NCBI GenBank assembly: GCA_032173965.1
Contig: JAVUNC010000019.1
Span: 12,449,234-12,513,233 of the forward strand
Direction of reading: 5' to 3'
Origin: Sitta carolinensis
Lineage: Eukaryota > Chordata > Aves > Passeriformes > Sittidae
DNA length: 64,000 nucleotides
Shown here: positions 26,301 to 41,300 of the stretch, one piece after another
Position numbering within the stretch: the stretch's first letter is position 1
How the letters are laid out: every line of letters starts with the position of its first letter
The notes under the pieces: generated by a model
Databases searched by the model: none
The model's input: only the letters and a program-made list of their open reading frames with translations
What the model was told of the DNA's origin: nothing
Program-made: the position numbers and the translations under genes

Positions 26301-29300
26301 CAAGGAAACATTTAATTTTTCTGGGAATGAAGATGACTGACACCCAGGTGGCAAATGTGAACACAAGACACATTAATGAGAACAGCTTTCCATCTATATA
26401 GTTAAAAGAAGTTCAAATAAGTCCTGGTTAGGAAAGTTTAAGACTTCATTTAAAACATTTAGACTGTATATAATGAGACCTCCAGTTGCAATTTAGAGAG
26501 TGTATAATTATTTCCATAAAGCCTTACCTTGGATAATAGTTTGTCAAATAAGCTATCCATTATGGCAACGAGCTTTGCTGAAATTTCAGCTATGTGGTCG
26601 TGATAATCCTGTAAGGGAAGAAAGCAGGTTTCATTTTCTAGTGGCATTCATGTTCTTCAGAATACAGTTGAAAAGCAGAACTTTGCGTTTCAGGAAATGC
26701 CAGAAGAATTACCTTTGTGATGTGGTCAAAATGCCTGAGCATGCTGAACTGCTTCGGCTGCAGCCGAGCTTCGAAATGAGCCCTGATAATGGGAATGTAG
26801 TGTACGATGAGCTGGAGGCAGCGCGAAGAAAGGGCTGTGAATCCAGGAGAAAAGACAGTTATTACACAGGAAGAATCATTTCTGTATGGACTGTGTCTCC
26901 TTTGACATGACTAACAGATCTGACACCATTTCACACGGTGGGCTTTTGTCTGTTCTAAAAGCACGGAGGCACATGTTTGTTTCTCTGTGAAGATGCCAGA
27001 GTGGTACCTGGCTGCTCACCCCCAGCTTTGGTAAGATGGGGTAAGGGACTGATTTTACAAGAGGCTTGGAGTGTTTACTTGATATTTGAGCCCTGAGCAC
27101 ACGCAGACATCGGAGAGATCTCTGAAGACCTGACTCATCAGCTACTTCACCTCAGCAACCACATTCTCAAGGCAGCAGTGTTTCTGCTCCAGTGGTGTAC
27201 AGAACACCCTGCCCTGCCAGCACTGACCTGCCCTGAACCTGCTCCTGCTGCAGTGCTTCAGGATCCCTAAACACCAGGCTTCTCCCAACTCCAAAAGGGC
27301 CTGGGCCAGCAGCAGGACACACACTGGTGGCCAGTGTGGTCACCATACTGGCAAACATTCTGCAGCAAAAACCTGACCCAGCTGTGCCCCACAGCCTCTC
27401 AACTCATTCTCATCAGGCTGTTCCCTTTCCAGAAGGGAAATGCAGCCTGAAATCTCACCAATTTCTCACCCTGAAACATGGGAACTCTCAGTTTACACAC
27501 CTGCTCCCACCCATCAATCAAAGGCTCCTAATTTCAGGAGAAAGTTTAAAACTACACTCCAGGCAGGTAACTGGCAAGGTCTTATCACCCTCTGTGTCCA
27601 CACGCAGCCCCGTAACTCAAACACAGCTTATCATAGATATTTAGGGCTTTTATCCACTGGGGTTTTTTAATAGGCAAGGGAACAAGCTTTGAGATTTTAA
27701 ATACAGAAATCCATACCTAGGTTTTTCGTAGTGATTGTTTTCAAGCCAACAACTTGTAATGCACCGGCTCCAAGCACTAATTGGCAACTTCTAGAGTTGA
27801 AATACTGTGAGAGAAAGGAGGACAGTGAAAATGCATGTAGATCGTTTATCAACTACATAAACCCACCGTTTAGAAACACCATCAATAGACGAAAGGCCAG
27901 CTCCAGAGTTTCACTAGCTTTCCTCCAGAGTATCCACGTAGCATCAGAGTGAAAAACATCAAGACAAAAGGTTTCTGCTCAGGCTCTTGACCTTCTCCAC
28001 TGCTGATGTTAAAGGAAACTTGAAAGCACTGAAACTCCCTCCTGCTGAGGTGACTGAATCTATGTTTGTAACATAATGAAATACTAGACTTAAGAAATGA
28101 TGCACAGAAGATGAAAAGCCAATCTTGTACGAATTCCGGGTATAATGGACAACTCATGCTTAGGCTTTCCTAACTTACTTCCAGGAGAAAAAAGTTATCA
28201 TTGAAAGCATGTAGGCCAACAAAGCCTCTGGACACTAAGACAGTTGCTATCAGCACATTCTGTTTCACTGGAATTCTGCTTCCTCGCCCAGCTTGAGACA
28301 CCAGATATTCCAGACTGGGCCTGGGTGATGCAGCAGAAAAGCCACTGCTGTTGTCCCCAGCTCCTGCACTGAATGTAGAGCAGAAGTCCCAGGGCTCACA
28401 TTTCAACACAACTGAGAGGCAAAACTTAGAGGGACCTGATCCTTTCTCATACACCTAAAGATGTAGAAGAAATTGTGACAAGGCTGCCCTGCAGCTTGTG
28501 TCTGCAACACAGAGGACTGCCCTCACAAAGACCTCCTTTTTGAGGGCAGGGGCACTATTCTGCTTCACAGATCTTTCTTCACAATAATGCAAGAAAGAAC
28601 CCAAAATTTCAACCTTCCTTGAGTAAAAAGGGGAAATAATTTTCTGGCTGTTGTCTGGTGTCAGTCACAAAATGCAGGAGCACAGAACCACCAAGAACCA
28701 CCCCTCCAACTCTGGGCTGCCAGAATGGTGCATCCAGGGCCAGAAAACTGCTCTCAGACAGAGGCCAGGGTCTGAAACTGCCTCACATCCACTTCACCTT
28801 CTCCAGAAAAGCAAGAACTTTTCCTAAGCCTGAGCAAAAGGCAGCTGTAACTCACACAGCCTAAGCTCCTCTGAGGTTTTTAGCTCAGGTTAGTGTTAAC
28901 TGTGAGGCAAACCATCAAAAACTTGGTCTGTAAAGGGTGCTGGACACAAGTACTGTCCCCTGCCTTTTGTGGGAATGACTGCTCCCAGATGGCCTGGTGC
29001 AGAGCAGTGAGGGAGCAGAGTGCCTGGAACAGAGCAACACCTCCTCCTTGTGCCTGCTGGGAGGAAAGCATTCCTGCACCCAGCAGGAAGGCCAGGAGCC
29101 CTCTCTTGTCTGCACCACCAGAACAACCCCAGTAGTTACAGCCATGTGTGCTCAGTATGGGCCCCTCACAACACTCAGGTGCTGGAGTGTGCCAGGAAGG
29201 GTCTGGAGCACAAGTCTGATAAGGAGTAGCTGAGGGAGCCAGGGGTGCTCAGCCTGGCTGAGAGAAGGAGAAAAGGAGGGTCACGAGGACCTTTTCATGC

Positions 29301-32300
29301 TCTACAACTCCCTGACAGGAGGGTGTAGCCAGGCAGGGGTCAATCTCTTGTTCCACAAGTAACAAGAGGAAACGGCCTCAAGTTGCGCCAGGGTTTGGAT
29401 ATTAGGGATAATCCCTTCACTGAAAGGGCTGTCAAACACTGGGACATGCTGCCCAAGAGAGCAGTGGAGTCTCCATCCCTGGAGGTATTTAAAAGATGTG
29501 TAGATGCTGCCCTGGGGACATGGTTTAGTGGTGGCCTTGGCAGTGCTGGGTAAACGACTGACGTGATTGATCTTAGAAGTCTTTTCCAATCTAAAGGATT
29601 CCATGATTTCTCCCATACACAGGTGTCATTTCACTCAGCCACAGCTAGAACTGCCTGGAATTTCATTACCTGGGAATGCATTTTCCATAACAATCAAGTC
29701 TAGCTCTTGCTACTCTAAGTTTGCTGGCTCTGACAGCTGGCAAACAAAAAGTACAGTGCCAGACTCCCAGAGTGGCTCTATTTTGTTCAAAGTGCAATAA
29801 TTGAGCTTTAGTTTTTTCTAGCTGTTCTTGACATCCCTCCAATTGATGGCACCTTGCTGACAGCTATAAAGTACAGTAATTAAACTGCACATGATGTTTG
29901 AACACCAAGAAATAAACCACAAATGACAGAGCTACAATGAGATAAGGAGAGGGAAGCAACACAGATAAGCAAATCTGGCCAAGTCTGACGCATCCATGCT
30001 ATTCTACCTGTGAAAAGGTGCTGCAAGTCCTGAGGGAAGCAAGAGCTGGAGAAGGAGACTTGAACAGGGGCAGGCTCAGACAGATTGGTTTGCCTTGGAG
30101 AATGCTTTCAACAGGAAAAATTTATGGATGAATCTGAATGTCAAGTGCAGGGAGCAGTCTTCCTGCATCTGGTTATTCAAATACCAGCTACCAATAGGAC
30201 AACTAAAGGTCCATCTCCTAGAGTTTGTTTCCCCTCCCCTGCCCCCCACCTAATGTAAAATATTATTCTGGAGATTGAATCTGTTTATCTTTCATTGATT
30301 ATGCTCATGTTCAGAACTCAAAATACTTGATATGACCTTTGTGAGCAAAGATACAGTGGAAACCTTGACATAAATTAACCTCTAGGCACTGGAGCCTATA
30401 CAGATACATGTGCATGTGTCTATATGACAGTTTAAAGGTGCATTAATGTGCTTCTTTTATTACTGATTACTTCTATTACCTTGCAATGTCTGGGCTTTAC
30501 CATTTTTCCTCTTCTCTAATGAGAAATAAATGACAAAGAAGTCTTGGTGTTTCATCACCTTTACATTTTACAACAGAACCTTCATCCCGTACTATTTTTC
30601 ATGCTTCTACTGACTATACCTCTACTGATCTGTATAAACCAAGAGACTTGTTTCCTTCCTTAATATAGGTATGTATTTCTGTGGCATCTGGGATCCAATT
30701 GCTTTTTTTTCAGCAGCATTAATCCTACACCCAGCCTGAAGGACAGGCAGTTATGTCAAATACTACTAAATGGGATTTCCAGTATTCCAGGTGAACAGCC
30801 AAGGTTAATCCCCAAAACAAATCACATCTTCAAACGCCTTTGGCTTGAAAGGTTTCCTTATGGCACAGTAACAAACACAACGATACTAGGTAATTTTTAT
30901 ATTTTTTATGAACTCACAAAAGCACATGAGCATTACTGAGAGTAAGACCTGTTCTCTGCACCCTGCCTGCCCCTGTGTGGCACTGGGGCACATTTGCAGC
31001 CATACCTTCAGTAAATCCGACAGGCGGGTCAGCATGTCAGTGGTGATGGAAGGAATGTTATCCACACACTGGCAGTACTCCAGGATTATTCTTATTAGCA
31101 GCAATACTGTCCTGAAAGAGAGGAAACAGCCAAATATGTTATCTCAGTGCACAGAAGATCCTGAAAACTCAAACACAGGCCACTCATGTGTTGGTAGAAA
31201 GCTACCCAATGCTAGAGATTATAGAACTGAATGAATCCACTAACTAATGTGGAGAAGAAGTGAAACCAAAAAGGAGATTTACAGAGATAGTTACAACCAA
31301 TACCCATTCCACAGGATGCTGTGTGGAAGAAGTATTTTATATGAAAGAAATCTCTGAAAAATACATAATAAATGCTAAGGAGTCACAAACAGAGAAGGCA
31401 GCTGTGAAGAAACAGCACCAAATATTCAAAGATGCTCAACACCTGTGATTTCTCCTGAAGTCAGCAGGCACTGGAGAATTTGGAAGATACTGGATGGAAT
31501 TAAGAAGATTCCCCATAGAGCAAGCATGCTCCTTTGAATTCAAATACACAGAAGGCAGGAAAATTGATGCAAGATCAAACATCCAGAGTAGATATTTTAA
31601 CATTTCTAAAAGTTAAATCTCTTTTTTCCTTTAGGCAGTAGAGTGGAGAAAGATGATGACAAGTCAACTGAAAATAAACACCTGGAGAGTGTTTTGTGAA
31701 CATGAGGCATTTGTAATGAATGGATTTTATTTGATTAGATGCAATGAAACTGGATGTAGAAGTGTGTAGAAATGAAACAAACATTAGAACTGTGAAGCTC
31801 TCAAGTGCTTCGCAGAGCTAAATATAACAAGTTTCAAGTGAGCAGAGGTATATTATCAAACACATCATACATTAAGCAAATTTTATCCTTTAGAGCAATG
31901 TTCCTACTCGACCTGAAATGCTCCTCAGCAGTGATATCATCTGCCTGGCCCAGAAGTTCTCAGCCATCAGATTCTGTTTCCAAATGAACAATGACACATC
32001 ATCATGAAGCAACTCATAAAATGACAGCTGCTCCAAGACATCCTGTACATCACACCTTTTAAGTTTGGTGCAAATTGATGTTAGAACTCTGGGGAGTGAG
32101 ATCTTCCAGGCTTTACTCCCTCTCCAAAAACACTCTCATGCATAATTAATGCTTAAGCCTCACAGTCTCTAGAAACACAGCATGCTTTCAAATGAAAGAA
32201 ATAAGTGAGTATTATACATTTTAAAATGTCTCTGATATAACCAGCTTTAAGAAACTACTTTCCAATTCAAATCAGCCAGGATACCAAGAAATAGCATATA

Positions 32301-35300
32301 CAGCTTCTGAGATGGCCCATATCTTATTCTGAATAAGATAAGCAACCATTCAGTAGTGGACTCAGGTATTTTTGTGCTGTCCAGCCTGGAGAGAAGAGGG
32401 CTCTGGGGAGACCTTATTGCAGCCTTGCAGTACTTAAAGGGGCTTAGAGGAAAGATAGGCACAAATTTTCTAGTTTGCTGGTGACAGGACAAGGAGCAAC
32501 ACAGTTTTAAAGTAAAGGAAGGTGGATTCACACTAGACAAAAGGAAGAAAGTTTTTACAACGAGAATGGTGGAACACTGGTACAGGCTGTCAGAGAGGTG
32601 GTGGATACCCCAGCCCTGGAAACATTCAAGGTCGAGCTGGTCAGGGCTCTGAGCAACCTTGCCTAGTGCAAGGTGTCCCTGCTCACTGCAGGCAGGGTGG
32701 ACAAGATGATCTTTAAAAGTATCTTTCATCCAAAACTACTCTAAGAGTCCACAATTTTTACCAGAGATAACTTGGATTGCAAGAAATAACAGCGTGTTCA
32801 GAAGACAAACCTGTATTTTCAGGTGTGTGTTTTCATGAAATAATTGGAAAAAACCATTCAAATAAAATTATAAATTAAAACTTAGCTATTCAGAGAAAAA
32901 AAATGGCATTTTAATGTAGCAAAGAGCTTGTGGTGTTTTATAACTGTTGGCAACCAAAGAGAAACTAGTCTGTGAAAGGAGAGGGATTTTTAATTTAAAT
33001 AAGATTGCTAAAGGTGTTAACATTCATGACAGTTCTACTCAAAAATTCTTGCCAAATAACTCACTGCTAAGAGAAAAGAGTGCATCTTACCCAACTGTTG
33101 CATATTTTTGTCCTTCAACAATAAGGAATTCAGCTGGCTTTCTTTCTTCAGTAGCTAGATATTTTAGTAAGACAGGAAAAGGAGTGAGTTGAACTAAAAA
33201 CAAGTGCAAAAAATGCTGTTTATAAAAATACAGTGTTCCCTTGCTAAGGTTTGAAAAACCTGCAATCTTTATAGCAAGCACGTCTCTCTTTTACAATATT
33301 TATTAAGTAGCTGATCATCCATCAGAACTTTTACGACCCATAAATTTACTTCATTATCTGCCAAGATTTTAGAGCAAAAAATCTCATAGTCCCACGGTCA
33401 TTATGGACTTAAAAACTCCAAATACAACAGGTTACAAATAGAAGAAAGGCAGAAAACACCACCAGATTTTCTACTATACATTCTCAAGTGATTTGCTGTG
33501 TATATTAATATTTTAGCTTCAAATCACTTTTTCCTCAGGCTTCATAACAGAAGCTCTTACTGATGCAGTTTTTCATGCTAAATTCATCCTTCTGCTCGAA
33601 GGAGGCTGCAGGAGGTTATTTTACAAGCAATGGTTGATGGTGTCATGTCATATTTTGGTGTCATGTTCCATAACTGGAGTGATTATTGCTTTAATACACT
33701 CTCTGTTTTCTGCTATGCTCCTTCTGGGAGGTCAAGGCTTCTCCACCATAACATCATTGTATTTTCTTCCTTCTGATCTCGTGCCATTTTTCTCCCCCGT
33801 TCTCCCTCTTCTGGATATTCACTTCCCCCCCCCCATCACTGCAATATTGGATGACTATCCCCACGAGGTAAGAACACATTTAGCATTCCCACGGTGCACA
33901 CAGGGAAGTGGGACAGTGGGAGGAAAAAGTGACTTTGCTGAGGTCAAATGAGGTTTCTGTGGCAAGGTAAATAATTGAATGAACAGGAGTTCTCCCTTCC
34001 ATGAGCAGCCGCATGGCATGCTGCCTTTCATTTGAACTGGCAGATGAAGTAAAGGGAAGGAGCAGGCTTTGTTTCCCACAAGGAGGCTGAGCACATGCAC
34101 GTGCTCCTCAGTCCATTGCAATTCCTCAGTAGTACTCTGTGTGAAAAGAATGAATTTGTGCAGAGACTGCAAGCCTCGACACCTTATTTGTATAAAAAGG
34201 CAGCTCTCTCCCTGTGCTAACACTTCTGGGCGTTTTCAAAAAATAAACAGATAATCTTTCAGCACAAGGCATTTCAACACCAGTAACAGGAAAAAAAAAA
34301 AAAAAGGAAAGAGAGCAGCTATCAACTTTCTTCTCATTTCCCCAAAGGACAGTGAGAAAACACTGATCCAGTGTCATCAGAATATGTCCATCAATATTCA
34401 ACAACAGCAGAATCTGCAGACAATAAATTCATTTCACAGCAGGACTGCAAGACACACACCTGTTGGCTTTTTTTCAGGGAGAGAAATTCTGCCATCTGAC
34501 ACTGAATCAACAAGGTCCTGGAACTCAGCAGGAACTTCAGCTTGCTTCCAGCGCTCATTGTCCAAAAGCAGGCTGGTTATAAACACAAAAGAGAGGAGGC
34601 TGAGAAAGAAATACCTTGTCTTGACACTTCTCTTGCCTGTAATGCTGAAAAACAATTTAAAAAAAACCCCACTGGCCCAAACTGTTATGTCAGTCATCTT
34701 CATGAGACGGAGGTGCCCAAGAATTGTCAGCAGCAAAACAGAACAACACTCTGCTGATCCAGAGATCTCACAATTTGTTCATTCAATCTGTCATAGGGGA
34801 CCAAAAACTACACCAGGCAATAAAGTTCTTTTTGAGATTGCTGCCAATGAAGTAATGTATAAATACTGGAATTTAAACAGCTTTTGATGGAGGAGAGCTT
34901 GATGGATGTTACTAGCCAGGCTGTTCCTCCAAGCAGTTTGGGTTATTTTTTTTTTTTTTTAGAAAACAGATGAAAGTGAATTATTCTTAAACCCCTAAAA
35001 TAGAGCAATCCTGCCCTTCAATGTTAGTTTTGTGTATTTTCTGTAGCCATTACAGTACTTATTTAGGTAACTGTAGAACAATCCTACAGTTTAGGTAAGT
35101 TGTAGAAACAAGTTTGAAGAAATCAAGCTTTGAAAACAGTAAAAGCCTAAACCAACTGAAAATAATTGGGGTTTAATACAGTTTTTCCAACCCCTGCTTT
35201 TAAGCATAACAAACTTACTGATGTTCTAGGCAACAAAAGATTGTGTTTGGCTGGCATACAATAAATGAAATTATTCATGGAAGAACACAGAGATTGTCTA

Positions 35301-38300
35301 CCCAGAGGTACCTTAGTTTTGTCTTCCTCTCCTCATGAAACCTATTCACAAATCTATTGGCTTGACTCTGAAGAGCTCCTCTCAAGGACATGCTTTTCCT
35401 GCCACAGATCTGCTCAGTATCCAAGATAAAGCCTTCCATCAAGCGAGAAAGAGTAAGGAACTCGTTGGAATTCAGCTTCTCTAGGAAGCCATCCTGCATG
35501 CAAAGAAAGCCACTGTAAGGAGACATACCACCACAAAAATTCAGAGACATACAGAAATAACTAGTCAGCATGTCTGAGGGCTACTACAGTTTGAAGAGGC
35601 ACATTACTTAACCCTACATGTGACAGACAGGGTAGACTGAAGTGCAAGCAGCTACCTTGTCACAGACATGCTTTCTCTGCATGAAGCATCAAGCAAATCA
35701 GACTATTAAAAAGAGAAAGAAAGAGGTAGAAAAAACCAACACTGCCTTGCAATGATTTATGTTAACACAGGTGTGCTCTGACCATTACCATGCATCCTGT
35801 GGCAGCTGACACAGTTCCTGTACTCCCATCATGGATACTGCTTCAGAACCCTCACTAAAGCAGCAAGCTGGAGTAAATGCTCACCAAGCACAAGGCACCA
35901 CCAGCAGTCTGACCCAAGCTCCTCACCTTTGCTCTTGCCATGAGGAACTTGACTGAACGGTCATGGCAGATATCAGAGGCATTATAAAGTAGCTCTTGGA
36001 TATTGTTTGCCAGCCTCACCAGCTCCAGGTCAGTCAGTTTCATGTCATCACTGATCCTACAAATGACAGAACCAGATGGCTGAGCATCAGTTTATGGAGC
36101 AAACAGTATTTTTGCACACAGGAGGAAAGAGCCTTGCAGGAAAATACAGTAGTTAATCACCAAAGTCACTCTATACTTACAGGATCTCATAAGCTGCTGT
36201 CAAGGTCCTGTCAGCCCCTTGTAGCAAGGAAATGCATAACAGCACACCCATTTCTTTTTTTTTTCAGTCTGCATTCTAATTACTATTAATGGTCTAAGAG
36301 TAAACATGATACAGCCATTACTGACACAATAAATGTAATTAACAATTTCCTGAGTTAAAATTTACCCAGCTCCTGTGAGACTTAAGCATCACAAGCATAT
36401 GACAGATAAAATATGGCACTTTTCTTGTGATGCAAGTGTAAAGGCCTAAAATAGATACTCTGCACTCCCCACAGCCTTAATCTACAGGCTGTCATTCTAT
36501 TACCTCTTTAGACTTCAGGCTCTTAAGGTGGTGCTTTTTTTAAAACCTTGTATGACTTGACTACTGTTCTGAGGCCAGCACTAAGCACAGCTGGTTCATG
36601 CCATGATTGAAGACCACAATCTTCTGGGCCAGCCCAAGGACTGACAGCACAACAGAAGAGAACTTAGGACACTACAGAGCAGCAACATTGCTCTGTGTAT
36701 TTTTATTAGCCTGTTCCAAACGCAGAGCAAAGGTGCAAAACAAAACCAGAAGTAAGTCCATTTAGAACAAAGTTATGCAACCAGCCTCAGAAGTGACTTT
36801 ACCCTCAGAAGCTCTGTATTTCAGCACTCTTGGTGCTCCAGACTAGTTTGGATAGAACCCCCTTCCCTTTCCCTACTCTTCCACGTAACCCTGGACTCCT
36901 CTTCACATTTCATTTCTCCTCCAGCATACAACAGATGTTCAGACATACAAAGGCCTGTGTTTTATGCACGGCATATTTTAAATCTATCTCCTTCAGCCAG
37001 CACTGTCATTTGGTGGGGAAGGTCTCTATCAAGACTAACAGCTGCTTCAGCACATAAGTACAGATACTCAAGAACCAAGCAGCAAGAGCAGGCCACTCGG
37101 TGTCTTCCACCTCCCAGCAGGGTAACAAGTGGCATTTCAGTTTTGCTCCACATAACTCTGTATCCAGACATGCTGGCTTTTGAAGTGGTTCATGCCCGAG
37201 TCCCACACAAATTATGCCTTGTTCTTTTCAAAAGATAGCTCTGACTTGCAGCCACAAGTAAAGGGTGCATAAAAGGATGCCAGGAGGTTGGAACTCTGGA
37301 GATTTGAGAACCTCAGGGCAGCACTGCCTATGCAACAAAAGCACTGAGATGGCTTTACTTATTTATTTATGCAAGTCAAATAGTTGATGACAAACAGAAG
37401 ATTTTTCTCTAGAATTTATCAAGGTGTATTCCATGAAGCCATCTTAAGAAAACAAACAAAAAACCCCAGGAAAAACAATCATAAGGAATATGGACAGGGA
37501 ACAGAAATGCTTCTGCCTGCTAAAGGCATGACAATCTGTCCTTCAGAGACTCACATCTCTCCTGCTCTCTACACAAGTGGCCTCCCCAGAAATACTAATG
37601 GAGAAGGGTCTCTTTCCAGGAAGAAGTGATATAAATCAGTCCCTGTACCATTACATACGGAGGTGAAAAAATGTCAAATGCAACAGTGCACTCTGATGGC
37701 AGTTTCTAGGGGGAGAGCCACTACACTTTACCTACGTAAGCAGCACATTCCTCCACAGTCATTTTTGTACTGCGCGACCCAAACCAACCTCCTGTGCCTG
37801 AGCCCTGCTTGCGGCCCCGCTGCAGGAGCGGGCAGGCAGGGGGCTCACTCACATCATCTCCACTGCTCCTGCAGTGGCAGAGCAGGACGTGTGCTCCTTG
37901 CTGGACGAGGAGTCCGTGGTGCACTCGGGCTCCGAGACCGAGTCGCTGCTGCAGGGCTCGCTGTTGGGGGAGGTGTTCCTCTGGGGGGCCAGGTCGGCCG
38001 CTCTGGCCGGCAGCTCCCCGTCGCCGAAGGCGTCGCTGATGAACATGCCCTCGTGGGTCAGGTAGGCCACCTCGCTGTCCACCACGCTCTCCTTGGCAGA
38101 GTTCTTCTGTAACGTGTCCTCCAGGTCTCGGGTTTTTTGGTTCTTGTCTAGAACCAAGAAAACCACGCTACGGATAGTATTTAACGTTGCCTAGAATGAA
38201 ATATAACTTTTATTACAAAAAAAACACCCAAAAACCCAGGGCCACATACTTGTGCTACAAAGAGATATTCTTTCGCCTGCAAAATTAAACCAAATCCTGG

Positions 38301-41300
38301 CTTTATTTTCTGTTGTGAAACTGGAATTTAGAGGCAGATCCATTTGTCTGGTGGCAACCAATATCTGATGTTTCTGAGACAGGTGAAAGAAACCTCATTT
38401 GGAGCAATCTAACACGTACAAAAGTCCTGTCCTAATCCCTAGCAACTTAGAATAGAAGTAATTGAGCAAAAGAGGTATTATCTCTTGGCCACTGCTCTCT
38501 TTGTCAGCACTAATCAGTTTTGCCCTGGATGCAGATATTCACATCTCCTTTCAATCAGGGGCTTGAACTCTACAAGCAAAACCAACATCTTATGACTTCA
38601 AATGGAAAAGCAACTTCATTCCCTTTTATACCTGAACAACATTAAGTTCCTTGTAAATTAATGTCTTACCTTTACTCTCTTGAGGAAGATGGTGAATTTA
38701 GAAAAAATATTCTTCAGTAAATCAAACCACTGAGGAAAATTCATCATCCTCATCTGGTCTGCAAGCCTAAAAAGAGAGCAGTATTCAGCAAACAGCAATT
38801 GTTTGCTGGCCATGATGCCTACTGGCACATAAAGGAAAAGAAAACATATTTTAAATAGAATTGCAAATATAAGAAGAACTGTGTAGTTTTACCTGGCAAG
38901 CAACAGACCCCACCTAAACAACAGTCATAACCAACACAATATAAGTGGAGTAGGGAAGGAGGGATATAGAATTAGATCATACTATAAGAAAATGAAAGCT
39001 TCACATTTACCCTTTAGTTCTTTCCTAGGCATAATGTTCTCTTCCCTGGGATAAGTATGTGTTACCAGCAAGGTACGGGGTTAATAACATTTTCACATGC
39101 CATGTGGTAGGGAAAAAAAACTAACAAAATACCCTACATGAAAATACTTTTCAAAATACTTTCCAAGTGCTAAGAAGTTGTGTTATTAAGCCCATTTAAA
39201 GGCTCAATTTGCAAAGCACTGCGATGAGACCACTTCTGCTATTAAAGTACAAGTCAGCTGTTTGTGGCAAAAGGGCAGAAAAATCATTGACAGAACAAAA
39301 ATGAAACCCTGTAATAGACAGCTAGGACCCAAGAGCAGAAGACTAAACACTGGAGAAGAGAGACCAAATATCCAATGTGTAAAAATGACCCCGTGTCCAG
39401 TCATTTCCCAATCTGGGTATGAAATCCATGCAGGTTTTGCAACTCACTTTGCTTTATCAGCTGGACTATTTTTATTATCTTGGGGTAACACTTTGCTGAG
39501 TCAAGTGAATCATAAAGCCAGAAACAGAAGCTGGCAGGGGCCCCTGGAGCTGGGCCTCTGGAGCTGCCTCAGCCAAGCCCTGCTCAAGGCAGGTCCAACT
39601 ACACCAGGCTGCTCTGAGCCCTGAGCTATGGGTCAGTCAAAGCCTGACCATATCCCACAGATTCCACAGCTTCTCTGGGCTTGTGTTCCAGTGTGTGACC
39701 AGCCTTATGGGAACAGATTCTCCCTGTGATTCAATCAGCATTCCTTATCTTCCCCCTTGTGCCCACTGCCCTCTGTGCAAACTCTGAGAGGAGCCTGGCT
39801 CCAGCTCCAGCTCTGCTCTGGAATTTGCCTTTGCTGGGCTTGGTCAGGTTCCTGATGGACCATTCCTAGGACTAACATTGTCTGGTCTCTCTGGATAGCT
39901 CCTGTTCTTGATTATGGGGGAGGAACTTGAACTAATGACATGTTTTAATACAAAGTTCCAGATTATGGGAACAGGGAATGCTTTCAAGTGGAGATATATT
40001 CAAGAGATTTATGTTTCACATAGTGAGATTCACAGAATTTTAGCATTTATTTCAAAGGTAAATTTAAGGTAACATTAGAATCTGAATGAGAAGTGAAACA
40101 ATATCCACCCAAAGATGGATAAAAGCAGAGTCTTAAGATGCAAGAGAAGCACAATCCTTAATTATAGGGAAATATAAGCAAAAATTAGAACAGTAAATTT
40201 ATCTATGCTAAAAAACGTACTATCCCTACCCACCACCACAAAAAAAAAAAAAAATCTGGCTGCATACTTACTTAACAACCACTTCTGTATCTATTTCTTC
40301 TATCTGCGATACCGTATTAACCACACACTGTCAAATTTTAAGGGAAAAAAAAACAAAACAAAAGAAGATCTTAGCTTCTTTCTAACCACTGCTGAGTTTC
40401 ATAACAAACACATTAATCAAGTTAAATAAGGAAAAGTAAAATAAGAAAAGAAAGACATACTTGTAACACTTAACAACTTGTATCTCTACAAACAAACAAA
40501 AAAACCCCAAAAGAAACCCCCCAAAGCAACTGGTGCATACAAAACTGGCCAGCTTCTTCAGGTCTCCAGTACAAGCAGTTTTCATTCCAAACATATCTAC
40601 AGTTTTACAGCCATTTCATTGATCTCTTTTCCTGTTACTTGTAAGCCCAAGGTACAAATCAACTCCACTCAGACTAAAAAAGGGTTTTTCTCCCAAAAGC
40701 CAGTCAATAAACTGAATAAATGAGTAGCAGAGTGTGAACTCATCTTGCCTTTAAGCAAGTTTGAACAATCCCAATGGTGACTGAAGGCTGCCATCTCAAG
40801 CTACATGGGTTTTACCTCTGTTCTAAATAATGGGAGTCAGTATAGAAGCTTCTGAAGAAGAACGGAATCTTGCTCTTGAAGTATTCAGTGTGCTCAGTGC
40901 TTACAAGCCTCTGCTCTTACATCTGCCTGGCAACAAAAACCTACTAAAATTCACTGACCAGAACAGCCCAGCAATGCATTTGAAGAGGAAGCACATTTGA
41001 GGTGTGGCAAGAAAACAGTTTCCTTTATTAAGGAAAAGTACCCCTAAGAGTTGAGACAATGGGCCACCATACAAAAGCATTGCACAAACCACAAAGGAAT
41101 ACTCAAATCCTGCCTATTTTCCCTATTCAACAGAAATTTACACTGGAATTTGATGAAACATTGTCTACTATCAAGCAGAGAGGAAACCTGAAAAGCCAAA
41201 CTTAAATTTTCCCAGTAGAATGGGAAAAGCATTCTCAGAAAAGACTGAGAATGAGCAGAAAAATAGGGAGTGCTACCTGGTTTTTATATGATCAAACAAA

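Noticed and set aside
26500..26910. 136-codon open stretch on the + strand
   Set aside because: Antisense shadow of VPS54 exons 26528-26608 and 26713-26834.
32247..32729. 160-codon open stretch on the - strand
   Set aside because: It is the reverse strand of the CR1 fragment at 32375-32745 and its flank.
34384..34887. 167-codon open stretch on the + strand
   Set aside because: It runs antisense across VPS54 exon 34460-34572 and its introns. The longest open frame in the window, but without independent support.
37663..38112. 149-codon open stretch on the + strand
   Set aside because: Antisense to the GC-rich VPS54 exon. High GC removes stop codons by itself.
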